This document shows, one piece after another, positions 1-6,565 of a stretch of DNA of 9,262 nucleotides. The DNA lies in assembly GCA_014874425.1 (NCBI GenBank), contig JACWAG010000118.1, positions 1 to 9,262 on the forward strand, in the 5' to 3' direction. The notes beneath the pieces were generated by a model that ran no database searches, was not told where the DNA came from, and was given only the letters and a program-made list of their open reading frames with translations. The position numbers were made by a program, and so were the translations under genes. The first letter of the stretch is position 1. Each line of letters starts with the position of its first letter. This DNA comes from Syntrophaceae bacterium. GTDB lineage: Bacteria > Desulfobacterota > Desulfomonilia > Desulfomonilales > Desulfomonilaceae.

Positions 1-1500
1 AGTTTTGAGAAGCGACGCGCACAGAACCGGAGTCAGGATCAGGGCGACGACAACCGACAGGAGCATCGAGGCGATAATGGTCACGGAAAACTGACGGTAG
101 ATGACACCGGTGGAGCCTGCAAAGAAAGCCATTGGGCCGAATACCGCGGAAAGGACCAAGCCAATTCCGATCAGCGCGCTCGTGATCTCTCCCATAGACT
201 TTCTGGCGGCTTCTTTCGGTGGGAGGCCTTCCTCACTCATGATTCGTTCCACGTTTTCCACCACCACGATGGCGTCGTCTACCAATAGCCCGATAGCCAG
301 CACCATGGCAAACATAGTCAGCATGTTGATGGAAAACCCGAATAGCCCGAGAAGCGCAAAGGTCCCGAGGATCACCACCGGCACAGCGATGGTCGGAATC
401 AGGGTAGCCCGGATGTTTCCGAGGAAAAGATACATTACCAGGAAGACCAGCAAGATGGCCTCAAAAAGGGTCTTAACAACCTCCTCGATGGCCGCTGTAA
501 CAAAAGGGGTTGTGTCGTATGGATAAATTACCTTCATTCCCTGTGGAAAATACCGGCTCATCTCTTCCAGTTTTGCTTTGACAGCGTTAGCCGTATCAAG
601 CGCGTTAGCTCCGGCTGACTGCCGGATGGCCTGCGCAGCCGCGGGTTTAGCGTTGTAGACGGCAGACTGATTATAGAACTCAGCGCCTAGTTCCGTCCGT
701 CCCACATCCTTTATTCGCACCACGGACCCGTCCGGATTCATACGGATGGGGATTGTGGCGAATTCTTCAGGGGTCTTCAAGAGGTTTTGTACTATAATCG
801 AAGCGTTCAAGCGCTGGCCTTCCACCGCGGGCGCTCCGCCGAACTGACCAGCAGAGACCTCCACATTGTAGGCTCGAAGCGCGGCAATGACGTCTTCAAT
901 CGTCATTTGATAGTCAGTAAGCTTGTCAGGGTTTAACCACACTCGCATGGCGTACTGGGAGCCAAAGCTTTCAACCTCGCCTACCCCCGGTACACGCGCC
1001 AGGACCTTCTCGAGATTGGACTGGGCATAGTCCTCCAAGTCCTTACCATCCATGCTTCCATCTTCTGAAATCAGGCCCACTACCATAAGGTAGTTTTTGG
1101 TGGATTTGCTGACCTTGACGCCCTGGCGCTGGACCACCTCCGGTAGGCTAGCTGTGGCCAACTGGAGCTTGTTTTGGACTTGAGCCCACGCAAGGTCTGG
1201 GTCGGTTCCAGGAGCGAAGGTCAACTCAATGCGGGAGGCTCCGGTTGAATCACTGGTTGAAGACATATATAGCATTTTGTCAAAGCCGGTCATCTTCTGT
1301 TCAATGATCTGTGTCACGCTGTTTTCAACCGTCTCAGCCGACGCCCCTGGATAAATGGAGTCAATGGCGATTGATGGCGGAGCGATGGGTGGATACTGTG
1401 ATATGGGTAGATTGTATATCGCCAAGCCGCCCGCTACTATCATGATGATTGCTATGACCCAAGCGAAGACTGGACGGTCCAGAAAGAACTTCGATAACAT
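1..1500 (-). CDS. acrB: RND multidrug efflux permease, AcrB-like (3' end cut by left edge)
   Basis: Inner-membrane proton-driven pump of the hydrophobe/amphiphile efflux RND family, working as a trimer with an AcrA-like adaptor and an outer-membrane channel. The frame is open for 500 codons from the ATG at 1498-1500 to the left edge, roughly the N-terminal half of a protein that is usually about 1,040 residues. Seen: the opening FFLDRPVFAWVIAIIM with TM1; a porter domain with NKLQLA, FGSQYAMR and LNASII; YPYDTTPF before TM2; and TM4 with the proton-relay pair LVDD (Asp408-Asp409, matching E. coli Asp407-Asp408). It ends just after LILTPVLCASLLK. The Phe of the E. coli distal drug pocket at 136 is Tyr137 here, while FGSQ keeps the Phe178 equivalent. 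GGGGA lies 6 bases before the start, and only 12 bases separate it from the adaptor stop, so the two are almost certainly cotranslated. The family call is very secure; the substrates are unknown. Confidence 0.96.
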   Translation of the reverse strand, partial: MLSKFFLDRPVFAWVIAIIMIVAGGLAIYNLPISQYPPIAPPSIAIDSIYPGASAETVENSVTQIIEQKMTGFDKMLYMSSTSDSTGASRIELTFAPGTDPDLAWAQVQNKLQLATASLPEVVQRQGVKVSKSTKNYLMVVGLISEDGSMDGKDLEDYAQSNLEKVLARVPGVGEVESFGSQYAMRVWLNPDKLTDYQMTIEDVIAALRAYNVEVSAGQFGGAPAVEGQRLNASIIVQNLLKTPEEFATIPIRMNPDGSVVRIKDVGRTELGAEFYNQSAVYNAKPAAAQAIRQSAGANALDTANAVKAKLEEMSRYFPQGMKVIYPYDTTPFVTAAIEEVVKTLFEAILLVFLVMYLFLGNIRATLIPTIAVPVVILGTFALLGLFGFSINMLTMFAMVLAIGLLVDDAIVVVENVERIMSEEGLPPKEAARKSMGEITSALIGIGLVLSAVFGPMAFFAGSTGVIYRQFSVTIIASMLLSVVVALILTPVLCASLLKT

Positions 1501-1512
1501 TATGTTTCCCCG

Positions 1513-2703
1513 TCAGTTCGATTTTCCGGCCGGCTGGGCCGAATTCCCGGGTTCCGAATCAGCTTTCCCCATGGAGCCCAAAGGGACAACCTTCACGGAA
1601 ACGCCCGGCCGAATTTTCTGCATACCCTCGACGATTACACGATCGCCGGATGCAAGCCCTGACGACACAAGCCACTTGTCACCGATGGCGCGATCAAGCG
1701 CCAGCCCTCGCTGTTGGGCCTTTTCGCCAGCTCCCACGATTAGCGCAGTGGGATTACCCTTTGGATCACGTGATACTGCTTGTTGTGGAATAAGAATGGC
1801 CTGATCGTTTATACCTTCCTCCACTACTGCTCTGACGAACATACCCGGAAGTAGAAGTCCCTCAGGATTTGGGAACACAAGCCTCAGGACTACAGACCCC
1901 GTAGAGGGATCTACAGTTACATCGCGAAACAAAAAAGTCCCTTCCCGTCGATACTCTGTGCCATTTTGGAGAATAAGCTTGACTTGGTTCTGGTTCTCTC
2001 CATCTCGATTCAGGCGGCCATCTTCCAGGCGTCTCTTCAATCGCAGCAATTCAGTGGTGGATTGGGGCACATCTACGTATATGGGGTCAAGTTGTTGAAT
2101 GGTCGCCAGCGCCAGAGCCTGATAAGCTGTCACCAAGGCGCCATCGGTCACGCTGGATTTGCCAATGCGCCCCGAGATGGGAGCGGTGACACGGGTATAC
2201 CCCAAATTGATGCGAGCAGTATCAACGGCAGCCTTGCAATACTCAATATCGGCTTCAGACTGTTTCAGAGCGGCTTCCTTGTCGTCGTAGTCCTGCTGGC
2301 TGACAGCGTTTTTGGCAAGCAATGTTTTGGATCGTTCAGCCGTCAGCCAGACAGCGTGACGATTGGCCTCTGATTTCGCAAGGGCGGCCTTAGCGCTGTC
2401 CAGTGACGCCTGAAAAGGAGCGGGATCAATCTGATAAAGCACTTGGCCGGTCTTAACATCGGAACCTTCAGTAAACAGGCGTTTCTGAATGATACCATTG
2501 ATCTGGGGTCGGATTTCCGCGATCAGATACGCAGACGTTCGGCCCGGCAATTCGGTGGTCAGCAAGAGCTGCTGAGGCTGGACTGTCATCGTAGTCACTT
2601 CCGGGATAGGTGGTGGCGCAGATTGTTGCTGGCGATCGCAGCCAAGGAGCAGTAGCGTTAAAACAATTACGAGTAGGGAAACTGTGAGTCTTTGAGAGAG
2701 CAT
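1513..2703 (-). CDS. acrA: RND efflux periplasmic adaptor lipoprotein, AcrA/MexA-like
   Basis: Membrane fusion protein that links the RND permease to an outer-membrane channel of the TolC type. It has 396 residues, the normal length for AcrA. A hydrophobic signal ends in the lipobox LLGC with Cys22 as the lipidated residue. The residue after it is Asp23, which in enterobacteria favours retention in the inner membrane, as expected for an adaptor. Family blocks follow in order: TTELPGRTSAYLIAEIRPQ, the lipoyl half YQIDPAPFQA, a coiled-coil hairpin at about residues 100-170, the second lipoyl half TRVTAPISGRIGKSSVT, the beta-barrel region with QLDPIYVDV, and LLPGMFVRA with IPQQAVSR near the membrane-proximal domain. 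The start ATG has AAGG 7 bases upstream. It is followed 12 bases later by the permease gene. No outer-membrane component is visible; it may lie beyond the left edge or be shared from elsewhere in the genome. Confidence 0.95.
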   Translation of the reverse strand: MLSQRLTVSLLVIVLTLLLLGCDRQQQSAPPPIPEVTTMTVQPQQLLLTTELPGRTSAYLIAEIRPQINGIIQKRLFTEGSDVKTGQVLYQIDPAPFQASLDSAKAALAKSEANRHAVWLTAERSKTLLAKNAVSQQDYDDKEAALKQSEADIEYCKAAVDTARINLGYTRVTAPISGRIGKSSVTDGALVTAYQALALATIQQLDPIYVDVPQSTTELLRLKRRLEDGRLNRDGENQNQVKLILQNGTEYRREGTFLFRDVTVDPSTGSVVLRLVFPNPEGLLLPGMFVRAVVEEGINDQAILIPQQAVSRDPKGNPTALIVGAGEKAQQRGLALDRAIGDKWLVSSGLASGDRVIVEGMQKIRPGVSVKVVPLGSMGKADSEPGNSAQPAGKSN

Positions 2704-2949
2704 GGCGCAACCTTAAAGAAAATGTTTGTTTTAATTCACCTAGTCCGAGGGGGTTACCCGTTGTTGGAGAAAACTCGGATAAACGTCGTGTTCTTCTCCA
2801 GGCCTTTGTTCCTAATCGAGAGATGGCCGAAGATATCAGCCCATATTTGATTAACAAATCCGCAATGTTTTTGAAGAGCTAGGGCCCATATCCCCTAATT
2901 GGCGTCTCTAGTGGTATGCTCGAGCATTTGCTTATTATCCTGGAGCGCT
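2704..2949. other. Intergenic region between the TetR gene and the efflux adaptor gene
   Basis: This 246-base gap separates the TetR-family stop from the adaptor start. No gene is supported; the minus-strand frame that begins near 2857 and runs into the adaptor is an out-of-frame shadow. It contains a perfect 12-base palindrome (2916-2927) and an AT-rich imperfect palindrome, TTTG-N5-CAAA on the minus strand, near 2847-2859. I could not find a convincing -35/-10 pair. The length leaves room for a separate, repressible pump promoter, but read-through from the TetR gene is equally possible. Confidence 0.6.
2916..2927. repeat. Perfect 12-base palindrome, possible operator
   Basis: ATGCTCGAGCAT reads identically on both strands and lies 23 bases past the TetR stop codon, upstream of the efflux genes. 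It has no loop, so it is a poor terminator hairpin. A twofold-symmetric protein site is more likely if it is functional. A 12-base palindrome can also arise by chance. Confidence 0.35.
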
Positions 2950-3603
2950 TTATTGCTTGTTCAGCACACCTCTGAAAAAAATGTCCGTGGCGATTGACAG
3001 GTTGTCCGCCGCTGTAAATTGGGCGGGATCGTTCATGATCCGAAAAAGAAAGGCGTTGATCGTTCCTTCAAGCGCCAGTGCCATATAATAGGGATCAAGG
3101 CTCCGGAACACATGATCTTTGATGCCCTTCTCAAAGATAGAAGCCAATAGCCCGATTCCTTCATCGTAAAGCTTAAGAATGTTCTGGTCCAAACCAGCTT
3201 TTATGTTAAAGCTCGCACCTCTGGTTTCGGCAAAATACAGGCGCATGACCGGTAGATTATCGAAAAACAGTTCTCGACGGACGGCGATGTACCTGTTGAT
3301 GGCTTGAAGAGGATTCCGTTCCTGTTCGAGGACCTGCATGAGAGTATGGTGATACTTTTCGGCCATCTCCATGATAAGGGCTTTGTACAAGTCCTCCTTA
3401 TTAGTGAAAAATTTATATAATGTTCCGATCCCGAACTCTGCTTCTTTTGCTATCTCGTGCATGGAGACGTTGTGATAACCTTTTTCCGAGAAGAGCCTTA
3501 GCGCCGCCTCGAGTATTTCTCCGCGTTGTCGCAATTTCTCTCGATCCCGCCGAGGGAGGTTTTCAGGCATTGCATTGACTGCTTCCAGCGATGAAATAAT
3601 CAT
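2950..3603 (-). CDS. TetR/AcrR-family transcriptional repressor
   Basis: One-component regulator that binds an operator as a dimer and is released by a small hydrophobic ligand; it probably controls the adjacent efflux genes. With the start at 3603 it has 217 residues, normal for the family. The DNA-binding domain is clear: RGEILEAALRLFSEKGYHNVSMHEIA, then the helix-turn-helix around residues 46-66 ending in GIGTLYKFFTNKEDLY, the usual TetR signature. The C-terminal helical ligand-binding domain is variable and gives no ligand. An in-frame ATG exists at 3627, but the ATG at 3603 has AGGAG 6 bases upstream. A promoter candidate at 3645-3673 would leave only about ten bases ahead of the 3627 codon, so 3603 is preferred. 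It lies on the same strand as the pump genes, 246 bases upstream. Autoregulation is likely by family habit but not shown. Confidence 0.93.
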   Translation of the reverse strand: MIISSLEAVNAMPENLPRRDREKLRQRGEILEAALRLFSEKGYHNVSMHEIAKEAEFGIGTLYKFFTNKEDLYKALIMEMAEKYHHTLMQVLEQERNPLQAINRYIAVRRELFFDNLPVMRLYFAETRGASFNIKAGLDQNILKLYDEGIGLLASIFEKGIKDHVFRSLDPYYMALALEGTINAFLFRIMNDPAQFTAADNLSIATDIFFRGVLNKQ

Positions 3604-3609
3604 TAGATG

Positions 3610-3614
3610 CTCCT
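3610..3614 (-). promoter_or_regulatory. Ribosome binding site that sets the TetR start
   Basis: AGGAG on the minus strand with a 6-base spacer to the ATG at 3603. The alternative in-frame ATG at 3627 has only a weak CAGG-like sequence, so this site decides the start. Confidence 0.75.
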
Positions 3615-3644
3615 GCTGACTATACATTCAGAACCTGACGTCAC

Positions 3645-3673
3645 ATTCTCTTACTTCTCGAGGTGACAGTCAA
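3645..3673 (-). promoter_or_regulatory. Candidate sigma-70 promoter of the TetR gene
   Basis: On the minus strand, TTGACT (3668-3673, five of six to TTGACA) and GAGAAT (3645-3650, four of six to TATAAT) are separated by exactly 17 bases. Transcription would start near 3638, giving a leader of about 35 bases to the preferred ATG. The 8-base palindrome TGACGTCA (3636-3643) lies on the predicted start site. GTCAC/GTGAC arms flank the spacer and -10 (3640-3644 and 3663-3667). Both positions would suit an autoregulatory operator, but that is inference. Confidence 0.55.
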
Positions 3674-4006
3674 GAATAAATCATCATTTAACAAACAATT
3701 ATGCGAGTTGCGAGATTTCAACCCCTGGGGTTAGGTCATGGGGTTCCGGGAAACATGCCGGGTAAGTTTCCGATTTATAAGAATTACTTGTTTGACCGTG
3801 AGGTAGCATTAGAACTGATGCGGTTCGGTAGAAACACTAAGCTCGGAGGTAACCATCAGTGTTCTTGGGATCGGATTCCCTAATTGTGATAGACAATATG
3901 TGGTGTCCAAACAGGGTTGAAAAATCTTTTGGATTTTAAGGTCACGTCCCACGGAAATCCAAGGCGACACTTTTGAAAATTGCGCAATCCTGTTTTGTCG
4001 ACAGCC
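3674..4006. other. Intergenic stretch with short inverted repeats, no gene seen
   Basis: Between the hemerythrin-like stop and the TetR promoter I find no supported gene. A 60-codon plus-strand frame at 3701-3883 has no ribosome site and no recognisable domain. Small symmetric elements are present: AACCCC-T-GGGGTT at 3720-3732, AAAATC-N5-GATTTT around 3921-3937, and ATTGCGCAAT at 3979-3988. CAAACAGGGTTG (3908-3919) is a near-complement of CAATCCTGTTTT (3985-3996). None is a GC-rich stem followed by a T run, so no classical terminator can be assigned to the hemerythrin-like gene. Confidence 0.5.
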
Positions 4007-4549
4007 TCAGATTTTTCTTTTTACAAGGGATTCAACAACCAGTCTGTACTTTTCGTGAATCAGATTTCTGTCAAATTCCCAAAATTCTTCGATCATAGTT
4101 TTTTGTTCGGATTCTGGGAGGTATTTCATCATCGAGGGAAAGAAAACTTTGTCTTCCTTCTCGATATGCTTTGGATAAAAGTCAGCCAGGAATTGTAGCT
4201 TATCGGTAATCACTTGTAATGCGGAATCGTCACCATCTCGATAACGTCTATTCGCATCGATCAGTTCGGCCGTGATCACTCTACCTGTAGCGTGCTCTCC
4301 GATCAACTCCTCCATGATTGTCTTGTCGGCATCTGACATCTGTTTCCGACCAAGTTCACGGAAAAGTATAAGTTCCTCTTTCCCATGATGGGTTCTGTCA
4401 CCATATGTGCGAAAGAAATCTACCGCTGTATCTACAAACACAGGATCAGCTTTACCTGTAATAGAAATCCTTTCGAGTTCCGCTCTGAAATGAACAAGCA
4501 TTCTTTCAATAAGTCGGTGCTCAATCATTAGTGGACCGCGTGGCTGCAT
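4007..4549 (-). CDS. Hemerythrin-like (HHE domain) protein
   Basis: Cytoplasmic four-helix-bundle protein of the hemerythrin HHE cation-binding family, likely to hold a diiron centre that binds O2, NO or peroxide, or acts in stress or redox sensing. The chosen start gives 180 residues. Candidate ligands appear in the usual order: His11 in EHRLIE, His54/His55 with HHGKEE (His55-x3-Glu59), His86 in EHATGR, and HIEKED (His128-x3-Glu132) followed by FFP. No signal peptide is visible and there is no fused signalling domain, so it is a stand-alone protein. The open frame extends 31 codons upstream to 4642, but AAGGAGG lies 8 bases before the ATG at 4549, and the upstream residues look like translated leader. 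It stands apart from both neighbours (350-400 base gaps), so it is probably its own transcription unit. Its exact role is unknown; oxygen or NO protection of the oxygen-sensitive corrinoid system next door is one idea. Confidence 0.88.
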   Translation of the reverse strand: MQPRGPLMIEHRLIERMLVHFRAELERISITGKADPVFVDTAVDFFRTYGDRTHHGKEELILFRELGRKQMSDADKTIMEELIGEHATGRVITAELIDANRRYRDGDDSALQVITDKLQFLADFYPKHIEKEDKVFFPSMMKYLPESEQKTMIEEFWEFDRNLIHEKYRLVVESLVKRKI

Positions 4550-4557
4550 AACAAAAA

Positions 4558-4564
4558 CCTCCTT
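4558..4564 (-). promoter_or_regulatory. Strong ribosome binding site that sets the hemerythrin-like start
   Basis: AAGGAGG on the minus strand, 8 bases before the ATG at 4549. It rules against the upstream in-frame ATG at 4642. Confidence 0.8.
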
Positions 4565-4573
4565 GTGTAATTT

Positions 4574-4588
4574 GTGATGATGTATCAC
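4574..4588. repeat. Inverted repeat GTGAT-N5-ATCAC ahead of the hemerythrin-like gene
   Basis: Two perfect 5-base arms around a 5-base centre, 25-39 bases upstream of the ATG. It could be an operator, or a small leader hairpin next to the ribosome binding site. The arms are short enough for chance. Confidence 0.3.
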
Positions 4589-4773
4589 GATTGCCCCCTT
4601 TTCCGCCAGCGCCGGAGTAAATAGCCGAATCCAACAGAGCAACTTACGCCGCGCAATGCTGAACGGGCCGTGCCCCTAGGTGAATCCGAACAGCAAAGTC
4701 TTCATAGCTATCAGCGAATATGGTTCTGCTTTGAGGACAGACTCATAAGACTGGATTGTCACAGTCACGACAC

Positions 4774-4801
4774 ATTCTACGTGAAGAATTCTAGTTATTA
4801 A
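4774..4801 (-). promoter_or_regulatory. Weak candidate promoter upstream of the hemerythrin-like gene
   Basis: On the minus strand, TAGAAT (4774-4779, five of six to TATAAT) lies 16 bases after TTAATA (4796-4801, four of six to TTGACA). It would give a leader of more than 200 bases, which is long, so a closer promoter may exist that I do not see. The sequence after the -10 resembles that after the TetR -10 (see findings). Confidence 0.3.
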
Positions 4802-4834
4802 TCGCAGCCAAGAAAACTCGGATTCCCACTCCTG

Positions 4835-4865
4835 AGGAGAACGGAATTTTCAGCATAGTTCTCCT
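4835..4865 (-). terminator. Stem-loop downstream of the MFS gene, possible terminator or 3' end structure
   Basis: AGGAGAAC (4835-4842) and GTTCTCCT (4858-4865) form a perfect 8-base stem with a 15-base loop, starting 36 bases past the MFS stop. GATTC/GAATC outside the arms could extend it after a bulge. There is no immediate T run on the minus strand, so a classical intrinsic terminator is not proven; an RNA-stabilising 3' structure is an alternative. Confidence 0.4.
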
Positions 4866-4900
4866 GAATCTTCTCGTCTAAGGGAAATCGGCCACTATGA

Positions 4901-6229
4901 TTACTTCGCTGGTTCTTCAATTCGATGCATTTGTTGAACCGGAGCATATGTCTTTATGAAGAAAGAAGCGCAGATCCCACTTAAAGCGCAAATGGCAATA
5001 AAGATCCAGCCCATTGAGTAGTCTTTCGTTCCGTGTTCTACTACCACAAGAGCGGCGAATATTTTTGCGGCAAAAGCTGCAACAGCATAACCGACGCCAT
5101 TGACGAAGCCCATGGCCTTTCCATAAACTTCAGGCGTAAAAATTTCCGCAGGAACTGCCAAAAATGGTCCCCAAGCCATATTTGCAAAAAAACCCATGCC
5201 GCACAGCGCAAGCGCCAAGAGGCTCGGATTGGCTGTTTTCAAAGAAGCAAGAAGCAGGATAAACGGTATGAGACCGAAGAAACACACCTGGATCATTACT
5301 CGACGGTTATTCTTGAAAAACGTGTCAGAGATATAGGATGAGGTAAAGCTTCCTACCACACCTGCCAGAAAATAAAGGCCGTTCCAGTACCCCATAGCGG
5401 ACAGTTTGAAAGAGAACGTGTCGGAGAGATACAGTGGAACCCATACCATAGCGCCCCAGAATGTGATCTGCATCACAATGTCGACTACTATTACCGCCAC
5501 ATAACTGCGATTCTTGAAAAGATCAAAAAAACCAAAACTCTTTTGTGCAAGGATTTTATTTTGGACATCGGTGAAATCCCCGCCCTTCAATGTCCCTTCT
5601 TCGAATTCATCACGATAAGAGTATTCCAGCTCTTCTCGAGTAATGCGTTTGTACTTTTCGGGTCTATCAAAAACCAAAAACCCAATCATGATCAGTGGCA
5701 CAATCCCCATTGCTGCCGTAAGAAAAAACACCGGTCGCCAGTCGCCGAAATACACTGCGAGTTGCGTCCCAAGAACGCTGGCCCAAGCTGGCGTCAAGAT
5801 CCATGCCCAGGAGAGCAAAGCCTGCGCTCGTGCTCGACCTTCTTTGTTAAACCACCGCATTAAAATTCTTGCCGAGGGCACATACTCTGTGCCTACCAAG
5901 ACGCCGAACAACGCCATGCGGTAAAAATACTCGGTGGGCGTCTTGATGAAGCCCATCCAGGCGGTCATCAAAGACCAGGCAATAACGGAAAAAATCAAAA
6001 TCCTTTTTGCCCCATATTTATCCGTCAATATTCCGGAAACGTACTGGGCCGGCGCGTAGAAAAGCATCATCAAGAAAGTTCCAGTTCCGATATCAACAGT
6101 GGTTAACCCGATGTCTTTGGCAATAAGCGGCATCAACACGTTGGTTTTCACTCGGTCCATATACTGAATGCTGTAAGCGAAAAAGAGTACAAAAGCAAGA
6201 ATCCAACGATACGGAATTCTTTTGATCAT
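4901..6229 (-). CDS. Major facilitator superfamily transporter, anion:cation symporter type
   Basis: Inner-membrane secondary carrier of 442 residues, normal for 12-helix MFS proteins. The layout matches the anion:cation symporter family, whose members import organic anions such as sugar acids, phthalate and other aromatic acids: TM1 with YMDRVKTNVLMP (Asp25-Arg26), the loop 2-3 motif GILTDKYGAKR (residues 66-76), LVGTEYVPSARILMRWF in TM4, RARAQALLSW after it, DWRPVFF before TM6, and a charged central loop starting FDRPEKYKRIT. Lys28 stands where many relatives have Asn (DRxN). The frame is open upstream to 6337, but AGGAG lies 8 bases before the ATG at 6229, and the protein from there starts directly with the short basic lead before TM1. 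It lies downstream of the RACE and methyltransferase genes on the same strand, suggesting it imports the methylated substrate. The substrate is not readable from sequence. Confidence 0.92.
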   Translation of the reverse strand: MIKRIPYRWILAFVLFFAYSIQYMDRVKTNVLMPLIAKDIGLTTVDIGTGTFLMMLFYAPAQYVSGILTDKYGAKRILIFSVIAWSLMTAWMGFIKTPTEYFYRMALFGVLVGTEYVPSARILMRWFNKEGRARAQALLSWAWILTPAWASVLGTQLAVYFGDWRPVFFLTAAMGIVPLIMIGFLVFDRPEKYKRITREELEYSYRDEFEEGTLKGGDFTDVQNKILAQKSFGFFDLFKNRSYVAVIVVDIVMQITFWGAMVWVPLYLSDTFSFKLSAMGYWNGLYFLAGVVGSFTSSYISDTFFKNNRRVMIQVCFFGLIPFILLLASLKTANPSLLALALCGMGFFANMAWGPFLAVPAEIFTPEVYGKAMGFVNGVGYAVAAFAAKIFAALVVVEHGTKDYSMGWIFIAICALSGICASFFIKTYAPVQQMHRIEEPAK

Positions 6230-6565
6230 TTCCTTTTCTCCTATTCCATTAACCGCTGTTTTCCTCCTGTCTTTGGACAACCTTGAAGAGAAACGATCTG
6301 TTGGTTTGGGACAGTTGAGAGCGGCTTTTAGGCGCAATCTGCTTGTTCATGCTGCTGCCTTCGGTTCGGGTAGGGAACTCGGGTAAACTTCATAAGGGGT
6401 TTTCCTGTGAAGGCCCTGATGATATCGCTCACAATTGGAGGACTCGAAATAGGCGTTGAGCTGATGCTAGGAAAGGGGGAGTGCAGTCTCCACAGGCTAA
6501 AATATGATGACAGTTTTTGGAACACTTGACAGCGAGCCGCCTCTTAATCCGGGGTCTATCCAAGT
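6230..6565. other. Intergenic stretch between methyltransferase and MFS genes
   Basis: About 336 bases without a supported gene. A minus-strand 65-codon frame (6328-6525) starts at GTG without a ribosome site and has no recognisable domain. A 33-codon frame starting MNKQIAPKSRSQ has only a weak GAAGG site before it and no known match. No strong promoter, terminator or complete riboswitch was found. The MFS ribosome site (AGGAG, 6238-6242) closes the region. The gap is long for a tight operon, so a separate MFS promoter or a processing site may be hidden here. Confidence 0.5.
6238..6242 (-). promoter_or_regulatory. Ribosome binding site that sets the MFS start
   Basis: AGGAG on the minus strand, 8 bases before the ATG at 6229. 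It supports this start over the in-frame ATG at 6337, which would add a 36-residue polar lead untypical of these carriers. Confidence 0.75.

Larger units (their letters stand above)
4550..4900. other. Intergenic stretch between MFS carrier and hemerythrin-like gene
   Basis: About 350 bases with no supported gene. It holds the 3' stem-loop behind the MFS gene (4835-4865), a possible promoter (4774-4801) and a symmetric element GTGAT-N5-ATCAC (4574-4588) just ahead of the ribosome site. The last resembles the general shape of a CRP/FNR-type half-site pair (TGTGA...TCAC), but the spacing is one base too long, so no regulator can be named. Confidence 0.5.

Noticed and set aside
101..526. 141-codon plus-strand frame opposite the AcrB-like gene
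   Set aside because: Antisense shadow of a strongly conserved RND permease coding frame.
2468..2857. 129-codon minus-strand frame overlapping the adaptor gene start
   Set aside because: Out of frame with a very clear AcrA-like protein, rich in Ser, Thr, Pro and Arg, with no recognisable domain; a shadow frame.
3701..3883. 60-codon plus-strand frame in the intergenic region
   Set aside because: No ribosome binding site, no recognisable motif, and opposite orientation to every gene here.
6421..6437. Sequence CGCTCACAATT, identical to one half of the E. coli lac operator
   Set aside because: Only one half-site matches; the other half is absent and no LacI-family gene is in the window. Most likely coincidence.
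6481..6500. Minus-strand AGCC...GGAGACTGC resembling the B12 box of cobalamin riboswitches
   Set aside because: The match needs insertions and deletions, and the upstream conserved blocks of the riboswitch are missing, so a riboswitch is not supported despite the corrinoid context.
6328..6525. 65-codon minus-strand frame starting at GTG between methyltransferase and MFS genes
   Set aside because: No ribosome site and a low-complexity Ser/Pro-rich translation without family resemblance.
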